47,917 nt of DNA, taken from Nocardia thailandica NBRC 100428 (GTDB taxonomy: Bacteria; Actinomycetota; Actinomycetes; Mycobacteriales; Mycobacteriaceae). The notes under the pieces were generated by a model, which saw only the letters and a program-made list of their open reading frames with translations, was not told where the DNA came from and searched no databases. Shown here in pieces: positions 1 through 7,151 of this stretch; position 1 is the first letter of the stretch; the number at the start of each line of letters is the position of its first letter. A program made the translations under genes and the position numbers. Location of the stretch: positions 1 to 47,917 of the forward strand of contig NZ_BAGK01000307.1 of NCBI RefSeq assembly GCF_000308795.1, given 5' to 3'.

Positions 1-2
1 AG

Positions 3-92
3 CCGCGCACCGCACCCGCTCGCGGCAGCTGGCGCAACCCCTTCCGCGGGCGGTCGTTCGGCCACCGCTCCGCCGATCCCGCCCACCGCTGA
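3..92 (+). CDS. C-terminal end of an unidentified gene entering from the left edge
   Basis: An open frame runs from the window edge to a TGA at 90-92, giving about 29 C-terminal residues that end in RSADPAHR. Third codon positions are mostly G or C, as in the real genes here, and a strong hairpin follows 10 bases after the stop. Both points favour a genuine gene end rather than chance. The fragment is arginine- and serine-rich and too short to assign to a family. Confidence 0.35.
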   Translation, partial: PRTAPARGSWRNPFRGRSFGHRSADPAHR

Positions 93-102
93 GTCCCTGC
101 TC

Positions 103-165
103 CGACGAGACCCGCTCTCCGGCAGTCGTTCTCGACGTACGCCTCGCCGGGGGCGGGTCTCGTCG
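103..165. terminator. 13-bp perfect inverted repeat between convergent genes
   Basis: CGACGAGACCCGC at 103-115 is the exact reverse complement of 153-165, with a 37-base loop. It lies between the stop of the gene entering from the left and the stop of the DNA ligase gene on the other strand. There is no U-tract, so a bidirectional terminator of the actinobacterial hairpin type is inferred. Confidence 0.6.
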
Positions 166-189
166 CGGGGGTACCCTGCCGGTCCGTTC

Positions 190-1176
190 CTAGGAGGGCA
201 GGCCCACCTCCGGCGGGGTCTTGTCCGTGCGCAGGCCGCGGAAGCTGGGGTGACGCAGCAGCCCGTCGCCGCTGACCTCGCGGTATTCGATGTCGGCGAC
301 CAGGACCGGCTCGACCCACCACGCCGTGCGGGCGATCGTCGCCGGCGCGGGCTCGTCGAGGGGGCTGGTGTCGCGGCGGATCCCGTCGAGCTGCGTGCGC
401 AGCGCGCGGCGCGTCGCCTGGCTGAAGCCGGTGCCGACGCCGCCGAGGCAGCGCAGGCGGCCTTGCGGGGTGTAGGCGGCCAGCACGAGGCCGCCGAAGG
501 TCGCGGCGTTGACACCCGTGCCGGGCACGGCGCCGACGATCACGGCCTCGGTGGTGGTGCGCAGGACGGTTTTGATCCAGGCGGTCGAGCGCCTGCCCGC
601 CTCGTAGATCGAGTCCCAGCGCTTGCACACGATGCCCTCGAGCCCCGCCGCGGCCGACTGCGCCATCAGTTCCTCGGCGCCCACGTCGGCCAGCGCCCAG
701 GCCGGGGGGACGCGCACCCGGGCGCCGTCGTCGAGGCCGAGCCCTTCGAGTCGTGCGCGGCGTTCGCGGTAGGGGACGCGGAGCAGCGGCCTACCGTCGA
801 GGCCGAGCAGGTCGAAGAGCATGTAGTCGACGCGCACCTGCCCGATCAGCGCAGGCGTCGGCGCCAGGACGTGCATGCGCCGCTGCAACCGCGAGAACGA
901 CGGCGCGCCGGTCGCGTCGGGCGCCACCAGCTCGCCGTCGAGGACCAGCTCGCGGCCGGCGGCCATGGCGGTGAGCGCTTCGGCGATCTCCGGATAGCTG
1001 CCGGTGACGTCACGGGAGTTGCGGCTGAACAGCCGCACCCCACCGTCGGTGGCGACGTGGGCCAGGGCGCGCACCCCGTCCCATTTCATCTCCGCGGCCC
1101 AGTCGCCGGGCGGCACGGGCGGCCGTCCGGCGGTGGCCAGCATCGGTGCCGGGACTGCCGATCCCATGGTTGTCAC
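190..1176 (-). CDS. ATP-dependent DNA ligase (LigC/LigD-ligase type)
   Basis: This 328-residue protein is a stand-alone ATP-dependent DNA ligase that would seal nicks through a lysyl-AMP intermediate. Motif I is MKWDGVR, with the adenylated lysine at K31. The conserved glutamate of DGELVAPD (about residue 82), FDLLGLDGRPLL, the EGIVCKR motif and a lysine in TAWIKTVL complete the nucleotidyltransferase core. An OB-fold-like C-terminal part follows from about residue 205. No polymerase or nuclease domain is attached, so it resembles the ligase module of LigD or a stand-alone LigC used in repair. The start is 12 bases after the stop of the upstream sigma-factor gene, so both are probably co-transcribed, which would tie this ligase to stress control (inference). 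M4 is an alternative start. Confidence 0.9.
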   Translation of the reverse strand: MTTMGSAVPAPMLATAGRPPVPPGDWAAEMKWDGVRALAHVATDGGVRLFSRNSRDVTGSYPEIAEALTAMAAGRELVLDGELVAPDATGAPSFSRLQRRMHVLAPTPALIGQVRVDYMLFDLLGLDGRPLLRVPYRERRARLEGLGLDDGARVRVPPAWALADVGAEELMAQSAAAGLEGIVCKRWDSIYEAGRRSTAWIKTVLRTTTEAVIVGAVPGTGVNAATFGGLVLAAYTPQGRLRCLGGVGTGFSQATRRALRTQLDGIRRDTSPLDEPAPATIARTAWWVEPVLVADIEYREVSGDGLLRHPSFRGLRTDKTPPEVGLPS

Positions 1177-1188
1177 CGTAGAAGCGGG

Positions 1189-2058
1189 TCACCGTGGGTG
1201 CGGGGAGCCCGCCGTCGCGTCGGCGAGCCTCGCCGGGCCGGGCCGGACCACCTGCGCGGGCGCTGGTTCGTCGTCGAGGTGGCGGCGGAGGTCGTCGAGG
1301 AGACGGCTCAGGCGCCGCGAGACGCTCATCTGCGAGACCCCGAGCCGCCGGGCGATCTGCTGCTGGGACAGCCGGGCGAAGAAGCGCCACTGCAACAGCT
1401 GACGGTCTTCGGCGGGCAGCGCCGCGACCGCGGGCGCGGCCGCCATGGAGCGTTCGGTGAGGTCGTAGCAGGGTTCGTCGTAGCCGAGGGTTTCGGCGAG
1501 GGCGCCGCCCTCCTGCTGGTCGGCGGCGCGGAAGCGGGCGTCGAGGCTGTCGGTGTGGTATGCCTCGGCGGTCACCTGCGTGCGCAGCACCTCGGCCCGG
1601 TCCAGGCCCGTCTCGGCGGCGATCTCGCTGACGGTCGGCCAGTGCTGCAGCCGCTGGGTGAGGACGTCGACGGCGGCGCTGACGCGGGCCTGATCCTCCT
1701 TGTCGCGGCGGGTGACCCGCAGGGCCCACGTCTTGTCACGGAAGTGGCGGCGGACCTCACCCATCACCGTCGGGACGGCGAAGGACAGGAACGGGCTGCC
1801 GCGGTCGACGTCGTAGCGGTCGACGGCCATCATCACCCCGACGCGGGCGACCTGCTCGAGGTCGTCGAAGGGGACACCTCGGCCGCTGTAGCGGCGGGCG
1901 ACGTGTTCGGCCAGCGGCAGGCACCGGCAGATGATGTCCTCGCGGGCGCGCCGGAACGCGGTGCTCCCGGTGTCGAGGTCGCGCAGTTTCGAGAATTCCG
2001 GCTCGAGATTTTCGTAGCCGGTGGTCGAAGCGGTGGGCAGATCGTGGTCAGCGCTCAT
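1189..2058 (-). CDS. RNA polymerase sigma factor, SigF/SigB family (copy 1)
   Basis: This 289-residue alternative sigma factor has region 2 (about residues 40-110, with GVPFDDLEQVARVGVMMAVD and the conserved RRHFRDKTW), region 3 (TVSEIAAETGLDRAEVL) and a C-terminal region 4 helix-turn-helix (LSQQQIARRLGVSQMSVSRR). This is the organisation of SigF/SigB general-stress factors. The ATG at 2058 is chosen over one 81 bases upstream because the protein then starts MSADHDL, matching MGADHDL of the paralogue at 13195-14031. The two proteins are nearly superimposable through regions 2-4 and differ mainly in the linker around residues 185-205 and in the C-terminal tail. The ligase gene follows 12 bases downstream. 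Such factors are normally held by anti-sigma kinases, none of which is adjacent. Confidence 0.92.
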   Translation of the reverse strand: MSADHDLPTASTTGYENLEPEFSKLRDLDTGSTAFRRAREDIICRCLPLAEHVARRYSGRGVPFDDLEQVARVGVMMAVDRYDVDRGSPFLSFAVPTVMGEVRRHFRDKTWALRVTRRDKEDQARVSAAVDVLTQRLQHWPTVSEIAAETGLDRAEVLRTQVTAEAYHTDSLDARFRAADQQEGGALAETLGYDEPCYDLTERSMAAAPAVAALPAEDRQLLQWRFFARLSQQQIARRLGVSQMSVSRRLSRLLDDLRRHLDDEPAPAQVVRPGPARLADATAGSPHPR

Positions 2059-2125
2059 GGCCGGACCCCGTCCTGATGGCCGACCCCGGAGACGACTCGC
2101 AGTGTGAATCGCGCCGGTGGCGGTA
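2059..2125 (-). promoter_or_regulatory. 5' leader conserved between the two sigma-factor paralogues
   Basis: Upstream of the start codon, 2056-2089 matches 14029-14062 of the second sigma gene at all but one base. A second block, 2105-2125, matches 14077-14097 at all but two bases. Reading frames across this stretch diverge, so conservation looks like that of an untranslated leader or duplicated regulatory DNA. Copy 1 keeps a GGGTGA (2136-2141, minus strand) where copy 2 has the -10 GGGAAA, but no GTTT -35 element. Confidence 0.5.
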
Positions 2126-2219
2126 CTGATGGACTTCACCCTACGCCGCCGGGGGACCCGGGACGCCGAATGGCCTTCGGGGGCGGCGGATGTTCCGCGT
2201 CCCGGCCGGCGGCGTCGGA

Positions 2220-2247
2220 GTCGGCGCCGCGGGCTCGCGGCGCCGAC
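2220..2247. terminator. 12-bp hairpin between the divergent sigma and arsR genes
   Basis: GTCGGCGCCGCG at 2220-2231 pairs perfectly with 2236-2247 around a GGCT loop. It lies upstream of both divergent genes, so its role is unclear. It could insulate the arsR promoter from antisense or divergent transcription. Confidence 0.4.
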
Positions 2248-2273
2248 CGGGGCGCTTCCCGGGTCTCGGCGTC

Positions 2274-2302
2274 TTGTGCGGTCGCGCGAGCCGGTATATG
2301 TT
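2274..2302 (+). promoter_or_regulatory. Promoter of the arsR operon
   Basis: A -35-like TTGTGC (2274-2279) and a -10-like TATGTT (2297-2302) are separated by 17 bases. Initiation would fall near 2309, immediately before the CTTACGTAAG palindrome, which suits repression by ArsR. The ribosome-binding site at 2341 would be inside the transcript. Confidence 0.5.
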
Positions 2303-2310
2303 CGTAGCTA

Positions 2311-2336
2311 CTTACGTAAGAGATTGCTTACGCATA
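2311..2336 (+). promoter_or_regulatory. Probable ArsR operator
   Basis: CTTACGTAAG (2311-2320) is a perfect palindrome. A second half-site, CTTACGCA, begins at 2327, 16 bases after the first CTTACG. The AT-rich pair stands out in GC-rich DNA and sits just after the inferred start point of the arsR transcript. Confidence 0.5.
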
Positions 2337-2350
2337 GCGTGGAGGTAGCC

Positions 2351-2443
2351 ATGATCGACAGAACCGGCCCGGTCGGGGCCCTGAGGGAGGCGTCCCCAGG
2401 GCGCGCGGAGGCGGGCGGCGGCGGGGCGGCGCGGCATGAGTGA
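2351..2443 (+). CDS. 30-residue leader ORF upstream of arsR
   Basis: An ATG at 2351 follows a strong ribosome-binding site (GGAGG at 2341-2345, spacer 5) and opens a 30-codon frame starting MIDRTGPVGAL. It ends with TGA at 2441-2443, overlapping the arsR start codon by 8 bases (ATGAGTGA). The arsR ATG itself has no good Shine-Dalgarno sequence, so translation of arsR is probably coupled to this leader. The peptide has no recognisable motif, and its glycine/alanine-rich end looks unconstrained. It may matter only for coupling. Confidence 0.45.
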   Translation: MIDRTGPVGALREASPGRAEAGGGGAARHE

Positions 2444-2786
2444 ACCCGCCCACGCCTGGTACGACGACGGGGCCGACGAGGTGTTCCGCGCCCTCGCCGA
2501 ACCGCGCCGCCGGGCCATCCTGCGCCTGGTGAACGCCGCCGAACTGGCCGCGGGGGAGATCGCGGGGGCGTTCGAGATCAGCAGGCCCGCGGTCAGCCAG
2601 CACCTGGCCGTGCTGCGGGAAGCCGGGCTGGTCGACGAACGGCGCGACGGCACCCGCCGCCTCTACCGGGCCTCGCCCTCGGGCATGACCCAGGCGCGCC
2701 TGGCCTTCGAGAACATGTGGTCGACGGCCCTGCGGCGAGGCCGGGACCTGGCCGAGAACGACAGCGATCCAGGAGGTTTCGCATGA
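2436..2786 (+). CDS. ArsR-family winged-helix transcriptional regulator
   Basis: This 116-residue repressor has the ArsR winged-helix fold: VFRALAEPRRRAILRLV at the start, the recognition helix region ISRPAVSQHLAVLREAGLV, and the wing RRDGTRRLYRA. No cysteine-rich metal site is visible, so it belongs to the non-metal ArsR group typically paired with an SRPBCC (AHSA1) partner gene. That partner follows directly, with an ATGA overlap at 2783-2786. It is expected to repress its own operon through the palindrome at 2311-2336. Translation appears coupled to the leader ORF in front. Confidence 0.85.
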   Translation: MSEPAHAWYDDGADEVFRALAEPRRRAILRLVNAAELAAGEIAGAFEISRPAVSQHLAVLREAGLVDERRDGTRRLYRASPSGMTQARLAFENMWSTALRRGRDLAENDSDPGGFA

Positions 2787-3649
2787 ATACCCCCGAACCG
2801 CGGGCCGCCGGGCCCGACGCCGCGGTGATGCCGCTGCGACGCCCGCCGATCCGGCAGTCCACGCTGGTGCGCGCGCCGATCGAGCGGGTGTGGCGGGTGT
2901 TCGTGTTCGAGATGGCAGGCTGGTGGCCGCTGGAGCCGTTCTCCCGGGGCGGCGCCCGCGTCCGCGACGTGGTCGTCGACGGCCGCGTCGGCGGCGAGGT
3001 GACCGAGGTCTGAGAGGACGGCACCGTCGAATCCTGGGGCACCGTCCTGCGTTTCGAACCGCCGCACACCTTCGCCATGACCTGGAACATCACCGGCACC
3101 CCGACCGAGGTGACCATCACCTTCCGTCCGATCGGTGCCGCCCTGACCAAGGTCGACCTGGTGCACGGCGGCTGGGACCGGCTCGACCCCGACGAACTGC
3201 GCCGGGCCTGCGCGCTGCCCGGCGGCTACGACGGCGAGGCCTACCGCATCGGCTGGCAGCGCATCCTCTCGGCGTTCCGCGCCGGATTCCCCACAACCAC
3301 CACGAAGGACGGACCCACCGTGTTCACCGACGACCAGATGCTCGCCCTGCTCGCCCGCTCCCGCGACTACACCGTCTGCGTGCTGCGCTGGGGGCCCGCG
3401 GCCGACCACCCGGACCGCGACGCGCTGCTGTGGGAGCACGGCCGCCTCAACTGCGACCTGCGCGAGCAGGGTCTGCTGCCCATCACCCTGCGCATCCCGG
3501 CCTCCGGCGAGCTCGCCGGAGTCGGCGTCTACACCTGCGGTCCCGACGACGTGCGCGCGATCCTGGACCAGGACAAGGCCATCGACGCGGGCGTCCTGGC
3601 CTACGAGCTCTACGACGCGCAGTCCATCCCCGGTGACGCGCTGCCCTGA
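2783..3649 (+). pseudogene. SRPBCC (AHSA1-like)-YCII fusion gene interrupted by an in-frame TGA
   Basis: The frame opens at ATG 2783, reads MNTPEPRA and then an SRPBCC ligand-binding domain (TLVRAPIERVWRVFVFEMAGWW), and stops at TGA 3011-3013. The same frame continues without a shift as EDGTVESWGTVLRFEPPHTF, which is exactly the expected next strand of an AHSA1-type domain. It then runs to a YCII-like alpha-beta barrel (about 3320-3640, WEHGRLNCDLREQGLLP, ending in YELYDAQSIPGDALP). A TGG-to-TGA change at one codon would explain the break, since W-E-D-G fits the domain. The options are a true nonsense mutation, a sequencing error, readthrough, or restart at ATG 3077. Intact, it would be a 288-residue partner of the ArsR repressor. 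Confidence 0.75.
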
Positions 3650-3678
3650 GGCGGCGGGTCACGGCGCCCGCTGGTGCG

Positions 3679-3726
3679 CGCCCGGCGGCGGTCCGGTCGA
3701 GTTCGCGGCCGTGCCGCCGCCGGGCG
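3679..3726. terminator. 13-bp hairpin between convergent genes
   Basis: CGCCCGGCGGCGG at 3679-3691 pairs perfectly with 3714-3726 around a 22-base loop. It falls between the stop at 3649 on the plus strand and the stop at 3741 on the minus strand, and could end transcription from both sides. Confidence 0.6.
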
Positions 3727-3740
3727 GAGCGGGTCGGACA

Positions 3741-4379
3741 CTAGTACGGGAGCCGGTCGAGCAGCCAGGTGCCCGCCTCGGGGGACATCAGCCCGTCGGC
3801 GGCGCCGTCGGTGAACAGCCAGTCGTCGAACATCGACGCGTCGGGGTCGGCGTCGCGGCCGAGCCCCTCCAGATCCGGTGCGCCCGCGGTGATCTTCAGC
3901 AGCCGGGGCCGCCGGGGCATCCCGCCGACCCGCTCGAACTCGCCGGCTTCCTGCGCGGTCGGCGCGACACCGTTGTAGGAGTAGTAGGTCTGGGTCTGGT
4001 GGTCCATGTGCTCGTGCTCCATCCGGGCCAGCGCGTAGCGGGCGACCAGCGCCCCGCGACCGATCCCGCCGAGCATCAGCGGGACCGACCCGAGCCGCTG
4101 GGCGACGGCACGGAGAACCGCGTGGCGCACCGTGTCGGCGGACTTGGCCGGATCGGCGGGATCGTGATCGAACCCGACCAGGATCAGGTCGTAGCCGCGC
4201 TGGGTGAGCTGTGCACGCAGCGCGAAGTCCGCCGCGTCCGCCGCTTCCCCCAGCGCCGCCATGTCCGCCGGGCCGCCGTCGGCGACGAGCACGAACGGCC
4301 GTTGCAGGCCGCGCTGTGTCGTGAACACCCATGCGGTGGAACCGTGAAGATCCCACTCCTCGTTCGGCTTTACCGTCAT
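3741..4379 (-). CDS. Alpha/beta-hydrolase-like protein lacking the nucleophile serine
   Basis: This protein of 212 residues begins MTVKPNEEW. The start at 4379 is preceded by GAAGGAGT eight bases upstream, whereas longer frames have no such site. The order VFTTQRG..FVLVADGG, GYDLILVGFD, then VPLMLGGIGRGALVARYALA follows a PGAP1- or lipase-like alpha/beta hydrolase. In that family the elbow normally reads G-x-S-x-G before G-LVARYALA. Here the serine position is G107 in GGIGRG. The protein may therefore be catalytically dead, a binding protein, or a divergent enzyme. The C-terminus (DASMFDDWLFTDG, PEAGTWLLDRLPY) is not recognised. Confidence 0.6.
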   Translation of the reverse strand: MTVKPNEEWDLHGSTAWVFTTQRGLQRPFVLVADGGPADMAALGEAADAADFALRAQLTQRGYDLILVGFDHDPADPAKSADTVRHAVLRAVAQRLGSVPLMLGGIGRGALVARYALARMEHEHMDHQTQTYYSYNGVAPTAQEAGEFERVGGMPRRPRLLKITAGAPDLEGLGRDADPDASMFDDWLFTDGAADGLMSPEAGTWLLDRLPY

Positions 4380-4829
4380 CGAACCGACTCCTTCGCTCGC
4401 AATGGCTACGGTCATCGAACGCTCGGTACAGCATCGGCCCGAGAAAGACTGTTGCCCAGCGCTTTCGGTGCGAGGACGACGCGGTGATCGGCCGACCGAC
4501 GGAGTGTACGTGCTCACCGTCGGCGCGGAGCCGGGACCCGCGTGTCCCGCCCGGAGGTGCCCTGCCCGCCGGCGCGGCGTCCCCGGTCGCCCCTCGGCAC
4601 CGCCTCCTCGCCGGCGTCCGGGCTGGACGAACCCCGGTGATCCACCCCGCCGAGGCATGGGGAGACACTCCGGCGGCACGCCGAACCGCGGCGCCGCGCC
4701 GGGCATTTCCGCGGTCGCGGGTGCCGGGGTGATTGGGGCGCGCCGGATCGGGAATACGGCTGCCGACGCGCGCACGCCGATGTCGCGTGGCGAAACATCC
4801 TCGCCCGATCAGCCGATTCGGAGACCCTG
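4380..4829. other. 450-base intergenic region, nothing recognised
   Basis: The region lies between two divergent genes. Open frames on both strands give arginine/proline-rich translations typical of non-coding GC-rich DNA. I see no convincing hairpin, repeat or promoter apart from the GGAG at 4821-4824 that serves the next gene. Confidence 0.5.
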
Positions 4830-5057
4830 ATGCAGCTCTCACCGCGCCCCGCCCCGATTCCGCCCGTGACGCCCACCGCCGGGGACATCGATCCCGACGA
4901 CCGCCTGCTCGTGCGGCTGCACGACCGCCGTCTGCGCGCGCTGCTGGCCACGGCCTCGGGCCTGTCCCCGCAAGCCCAGCGACGTCTCGGCGCCGCCGCG
5001 GAGTCCTTGCGCCACAACGAAGGTCTGCAGCACCCCCGCCACACCGCCGAGCTCTGA
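4830..5057 (+). CDS. Small hypothetical protein
   Basis: A 75-residue frame starts at ATG 4830 with GGAG six bases upstream. After a proline-rich start (MQLSPRPAPIPPVTP) it contains an acidic-basic segment (DIDPDDRLLVRLHDRRLRALL) likely to be helical, then SLRHNEGLQHPRH. No domain is recognised. Codon bias fits coding. It precedes another small gene by 39 bases, and both may be strain- or genus-specific. Confidence 0.45.
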   Translation: MQLSPRPAPIPPVTPTAGDIDPDDRLLVRLHDRRLRALLATASGLSPQAQRRLGAAAESLRHNEGLQHPRHTAEL

Positions 5058-5082
5058 ACGCCGCGCGGCGGCCGGTCGGCGG

Positions 5083-5088
5083 CTACCG
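5083..5088 (+). promoter_or_regulatory. -10 box of a leaderless gene
   Basis: TACCGT lies eight bases before the ATG at 5097. No Shine-Dalgarno sequence is present, so the transcript probably begins at or near the start codon, as is common in this group of bacteria. Confidence 0.4.
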
Positions 5089-5096
5089 TCGTCGGT

Positions 5097-5321
5097 ATGG
5101 CTGACACACACGCGGCGCGGGCCGAGCAACTCGCGGACGAGGCGAACGAGGCACTCCGGACGGCGATCGAGCAGGAGGACGCCGGATACACCAACGCGGT
5201 CCCGGTCGACGGCATCCACGGAAACCGGTGGGCGCGGGTGCAGGCGCTGCAGGCGCAGGCCCAGGTGCACGCGACATTGGCACTGGCCGAGGAGGTGGCG
5301 CGGAGCAGAGCGGGCCTGTGA
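5097..5321 (+). CDS. Small helical hypothetical protein
   Basis: This 74-residue protein, starting MADTHAARAEQLADEANEAL, is rich in alanine, glutamate and glutamine and looks almost wholly alpha-helical. The pattern ARVQALQAQAQVHATLALAEEVARS suggests two amphipathic helices around a central GYTNAVPVDGIHG turn. No family is recognised. The start is supported by a leaderless -10 box (TACCGT), and the stop is followed within seven bases by a strong hairpin. Confidence 0.55.
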   Translation: MADTHAARAEQLADEANEALRTAIEQEDAGYTNAVPVDGIHGNRWARVQALQAQAQVHATLALAEEVARSRAGL

Positions 5322-5327
5322 GACGAC

Positions 5328-5364
5328 CGCACCGGCCCGCCCGGCGACCGGGCGGCCCGGTGCG
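5328..5364. terminator. 17-bp hairpin between convergent genes
   Basis: The arms at 5328-5344 and 5348-5364 pair at 16 of 17 positions around a CGA loop. The hairpin begins seven bases after the stop at 5321 and precedes the stop of the esterase gene on the opposite strand. It is among the strongest hairpins in the window. Confidence 0.7.
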
Positions 5365-5415
5365 CGACCCTCGGTGTGCTGCCCGGACGCTGAAGGCGCT
5401 GCGGCGGGCGTCGTC

Positions 5416-6420
5416 TCAGTTCGTGCCGAGCACCCCGGCCAGGAACGGCCACGCGGAGTGCAGGTCGTCCTCCCAGTAGCCCCAGGAGTGGGTGCCCGCG
5501 GGACGCTCGTGCACGGTGGCGGGGATGTCGAGTTCGCGCAGCCGCGACGCCAGGGCGAGCGTGCACGAGTGCACGGCCGCCTCGATGGGGCCGCCGAACG
5601 CGATCTGGACCGGCAGCGGGATGCGCCCGTCCCGGACGCGTGGGTCGGCGGGCGTGTCGTGCGGCGCGGCGGGCACGCCGGTGCCGGTGCTGAGGTACAC
5701 CGCGGTGCCACGCAGGCCGGCCGCGTTGACGAGCGGATCGTTGGCCCGCCAGCGGGGATCGGTGCGCGGTCCCCACATGTTCTCCACGCTCTGCGCGCCG
5801 CTCCAGTTCTCCACCGTGACGCGGATGTACTCCTGGCCGAGGGGGTCCGAGGTCTGGGCGCAGCCGCTGAACGAGGCGACGCCCCGCCAGAATCCGGGCG
5901 CGGCGATCGCCAGGTTCAGGACGGAGGTGCCGCTCATCGACACCCCGGCCAGGGCGCGCGCGCCGTCGGCGTTCAGGTATGCCTCGATCACCGGCGGGAG
6001 TTCCTCGTTGAGGAAGGTCTGCCACTTGTTGCGCCCGAGGACGGCGTCGTCGCGGATCCAGTCGGTGTAGTAGGAGCCCGCGCCGCCCACCGGGATGACG
6101 GCGTTGACGTCCCGGTCGCGCAGGAAACCCACCGCGTCGGTCTGCGCGTCCCAGCCCGACCCGTTGGGCCCACCCTGGGAGCCGTTGAGCAGGTACAGCG
6201 TCGGCCGTCCCGCCGCGGCGGCGCGGACCACCGTCAGCGGTATCTCCCGGTTCATGGCCGGTGAGTAGACCGTGACGGTCTGCAGTCGCTCGCCGACGTC
6301 CGCGACGGTGACCACCCGCGCGTCCTCGGGTGCCGCCCGCGCGAACACGGGGGACAGGCACAGGGCGGCCGCCAGAACGGCCGTGAGCGCGGCGGACCGC
6401 ATCGTTCGTGTCCTCGACAT
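5416..6420 (-). CDS. Secreted antigen-85-like mycolyltransferase/esterase
   Basis: This 334-residue protein has a cleavable signal peptide (about residues 1-30, cut after AA). It has the alpha/beta-hydrolase fold of the antigen 85/FbpA family, which moves mycolic acids onto trehalose and arabinogalactan in the cell wall. Visible landmarks are YLLNGSQGG, a nucleophile elbow GVSMSG with S161, and a C-terminal GTHSWGYWEDDLH that would carry the catalytic histidine. The start at 6420 follows AGAGG nine bases upstream. The family is largely confined to mycolate-containing actinobacteria, so this gene is good evidence for the host group. Whether it transfers mycolate or is a simple esterase cannot be told from sequence. 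Confidence 0.88.
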   Translation of the reverse strand: MSRTRTMRSAALTAVLAAALCLSPVFARAAPEDARVVTVADVGERLQTVTVYSPAMNREIPLTVVRAAAAGRPTLYLLNGSQGGPNGSGWDAQTDAVGFLRDRDVNAVIPVGGAGSYYTDWIRDDAVLGRNKWQTFLNEELPPVIEAYLNADGARALAGVSMSGTSVLNLAIAAPGFWRGVASFSGCAQTSDPLGQEYIRVTVENWSGAQSVENMWGPRTDPRWRANDPLVNAAGLRGTAVYLSTGTGVPAAPHDTPADPRVRDGRIPLPVQIAFGGPIEAAVHSCTLALASRLRELDIPATVHERPAGTHSWGYWEDDLHSAWPFLAGVLGTN

Positions 6421-6617
6421 CGGGTACCTCTCGCGTCGGTGATGGCGCGAGGTACTTCGCAGCGGTCGGCCCGGCGGTTTGGTGGACGAGCCGGGGAATT
6501 CCCGGACCGTGCCGTCGGTGACGCTGATCGTCCGGAGCGGTCCCGCGATCGCCGGGAGCCGGCCCGGGACGCGCCCGCTCATCGGCCCGACGTTCCCGGC
6601 TCGCCGGCGAGCGCCGC

Positions 6618-6791
6618 CTACGGGGACTTCTCGGTCCGGTTCGCCGGGGCCGGGCCGGGCCTCGGCGCGAAGCGGTCGATCTCGAGGGGCGCGCGTTGGG
6701 GTAGCTCGCACCAGCACGCGAGCGCGATGGCCAGGTAGGAAGCGGCGGCCGCCATCACCGGTAGGACAGCCACCATGATCAGCAACGACAT
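6618..6791 (-). CDS. Small single-pass membrane protein
   Basis: A 57-residue frame begins MSLLIMVAVLPVMAAAASYL and contains one hydrophobic segment (about residues 2-26) followed by a basic, proline-rich tail ending NRTEKSP. The start at 6791 has AAGGGGA about five bases upstream, which decides against the longer frames. It lies about 200 bases upstream of the esterase gene on the same strand. No family is recognised. Confidence 0.45.
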   Translation of the reverse strand: MSLLIMVAVLPVMAAAASYLAIALACWCELPQRAPLEIDRFAPRPGPAPANRTEKSP

Positions 6792-7040
6792 TCCGGTCCC
6801 CTTCGTCGAAACCATGACCGCGCCGGCTTCGCCCACCCCGCTGTGCACGTCGCTCGGTCGCGGACGGCCATACCCGCACTCGCCTGCGTCACACTGTGTT
6901 TCGCGGCACTGTGTCCCGATGTTCACAGCCGTGCCGGGTGTCACCCCGGTGCGTCGTCGCCGAGGGGGTGGACCGCCTCTCGGAGCCGGGTCCGTGCGCC
7001 ACCGACGCACCCGGACGGAGCGACGTACGCCCGCCGAGAA

Positions 7041-7070
7041 TGCATCGTTTATGCATCGTTATTGGGGTAG
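7041..7070 (+). promoter_or_regulatory. SigF/SigB-type promoter with overlapping direct repeat
   Basis: GTTTAT (7047-7052) and GGGTAG (7065-7070) are spaced by 12 bases, matching the GTTT..GGGTA pattern of SigF/SigB promoters. TGCATCGTT occurs twice (7041-7049 and 7052-7060), an 11-base-period direct repeat across the -35 element that could be a regulator site. A vegetative -10 TAGAGT (7068-7073) overlaps. The gene at 7152 would be the target. The rest of 6792-7151 shows nothing coding. Confidence 0.5.
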
Positions 7071-7151
7071 AGTGACCCTCAGGCACACACGTTCAGCGGT
7101 CCCGGTCGCCTGTTCGCGGGCGCGCCGGACCGCCCGAGAAGGGAGTCAGTC

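Noticed and set aside
2136..2161. SigF-type promoter for sigma copy 1
   Set aside because: GGGTGA is in the right place, but the -35 position reads CCGGGT instead of GTTT, so the match is too weak to claim.
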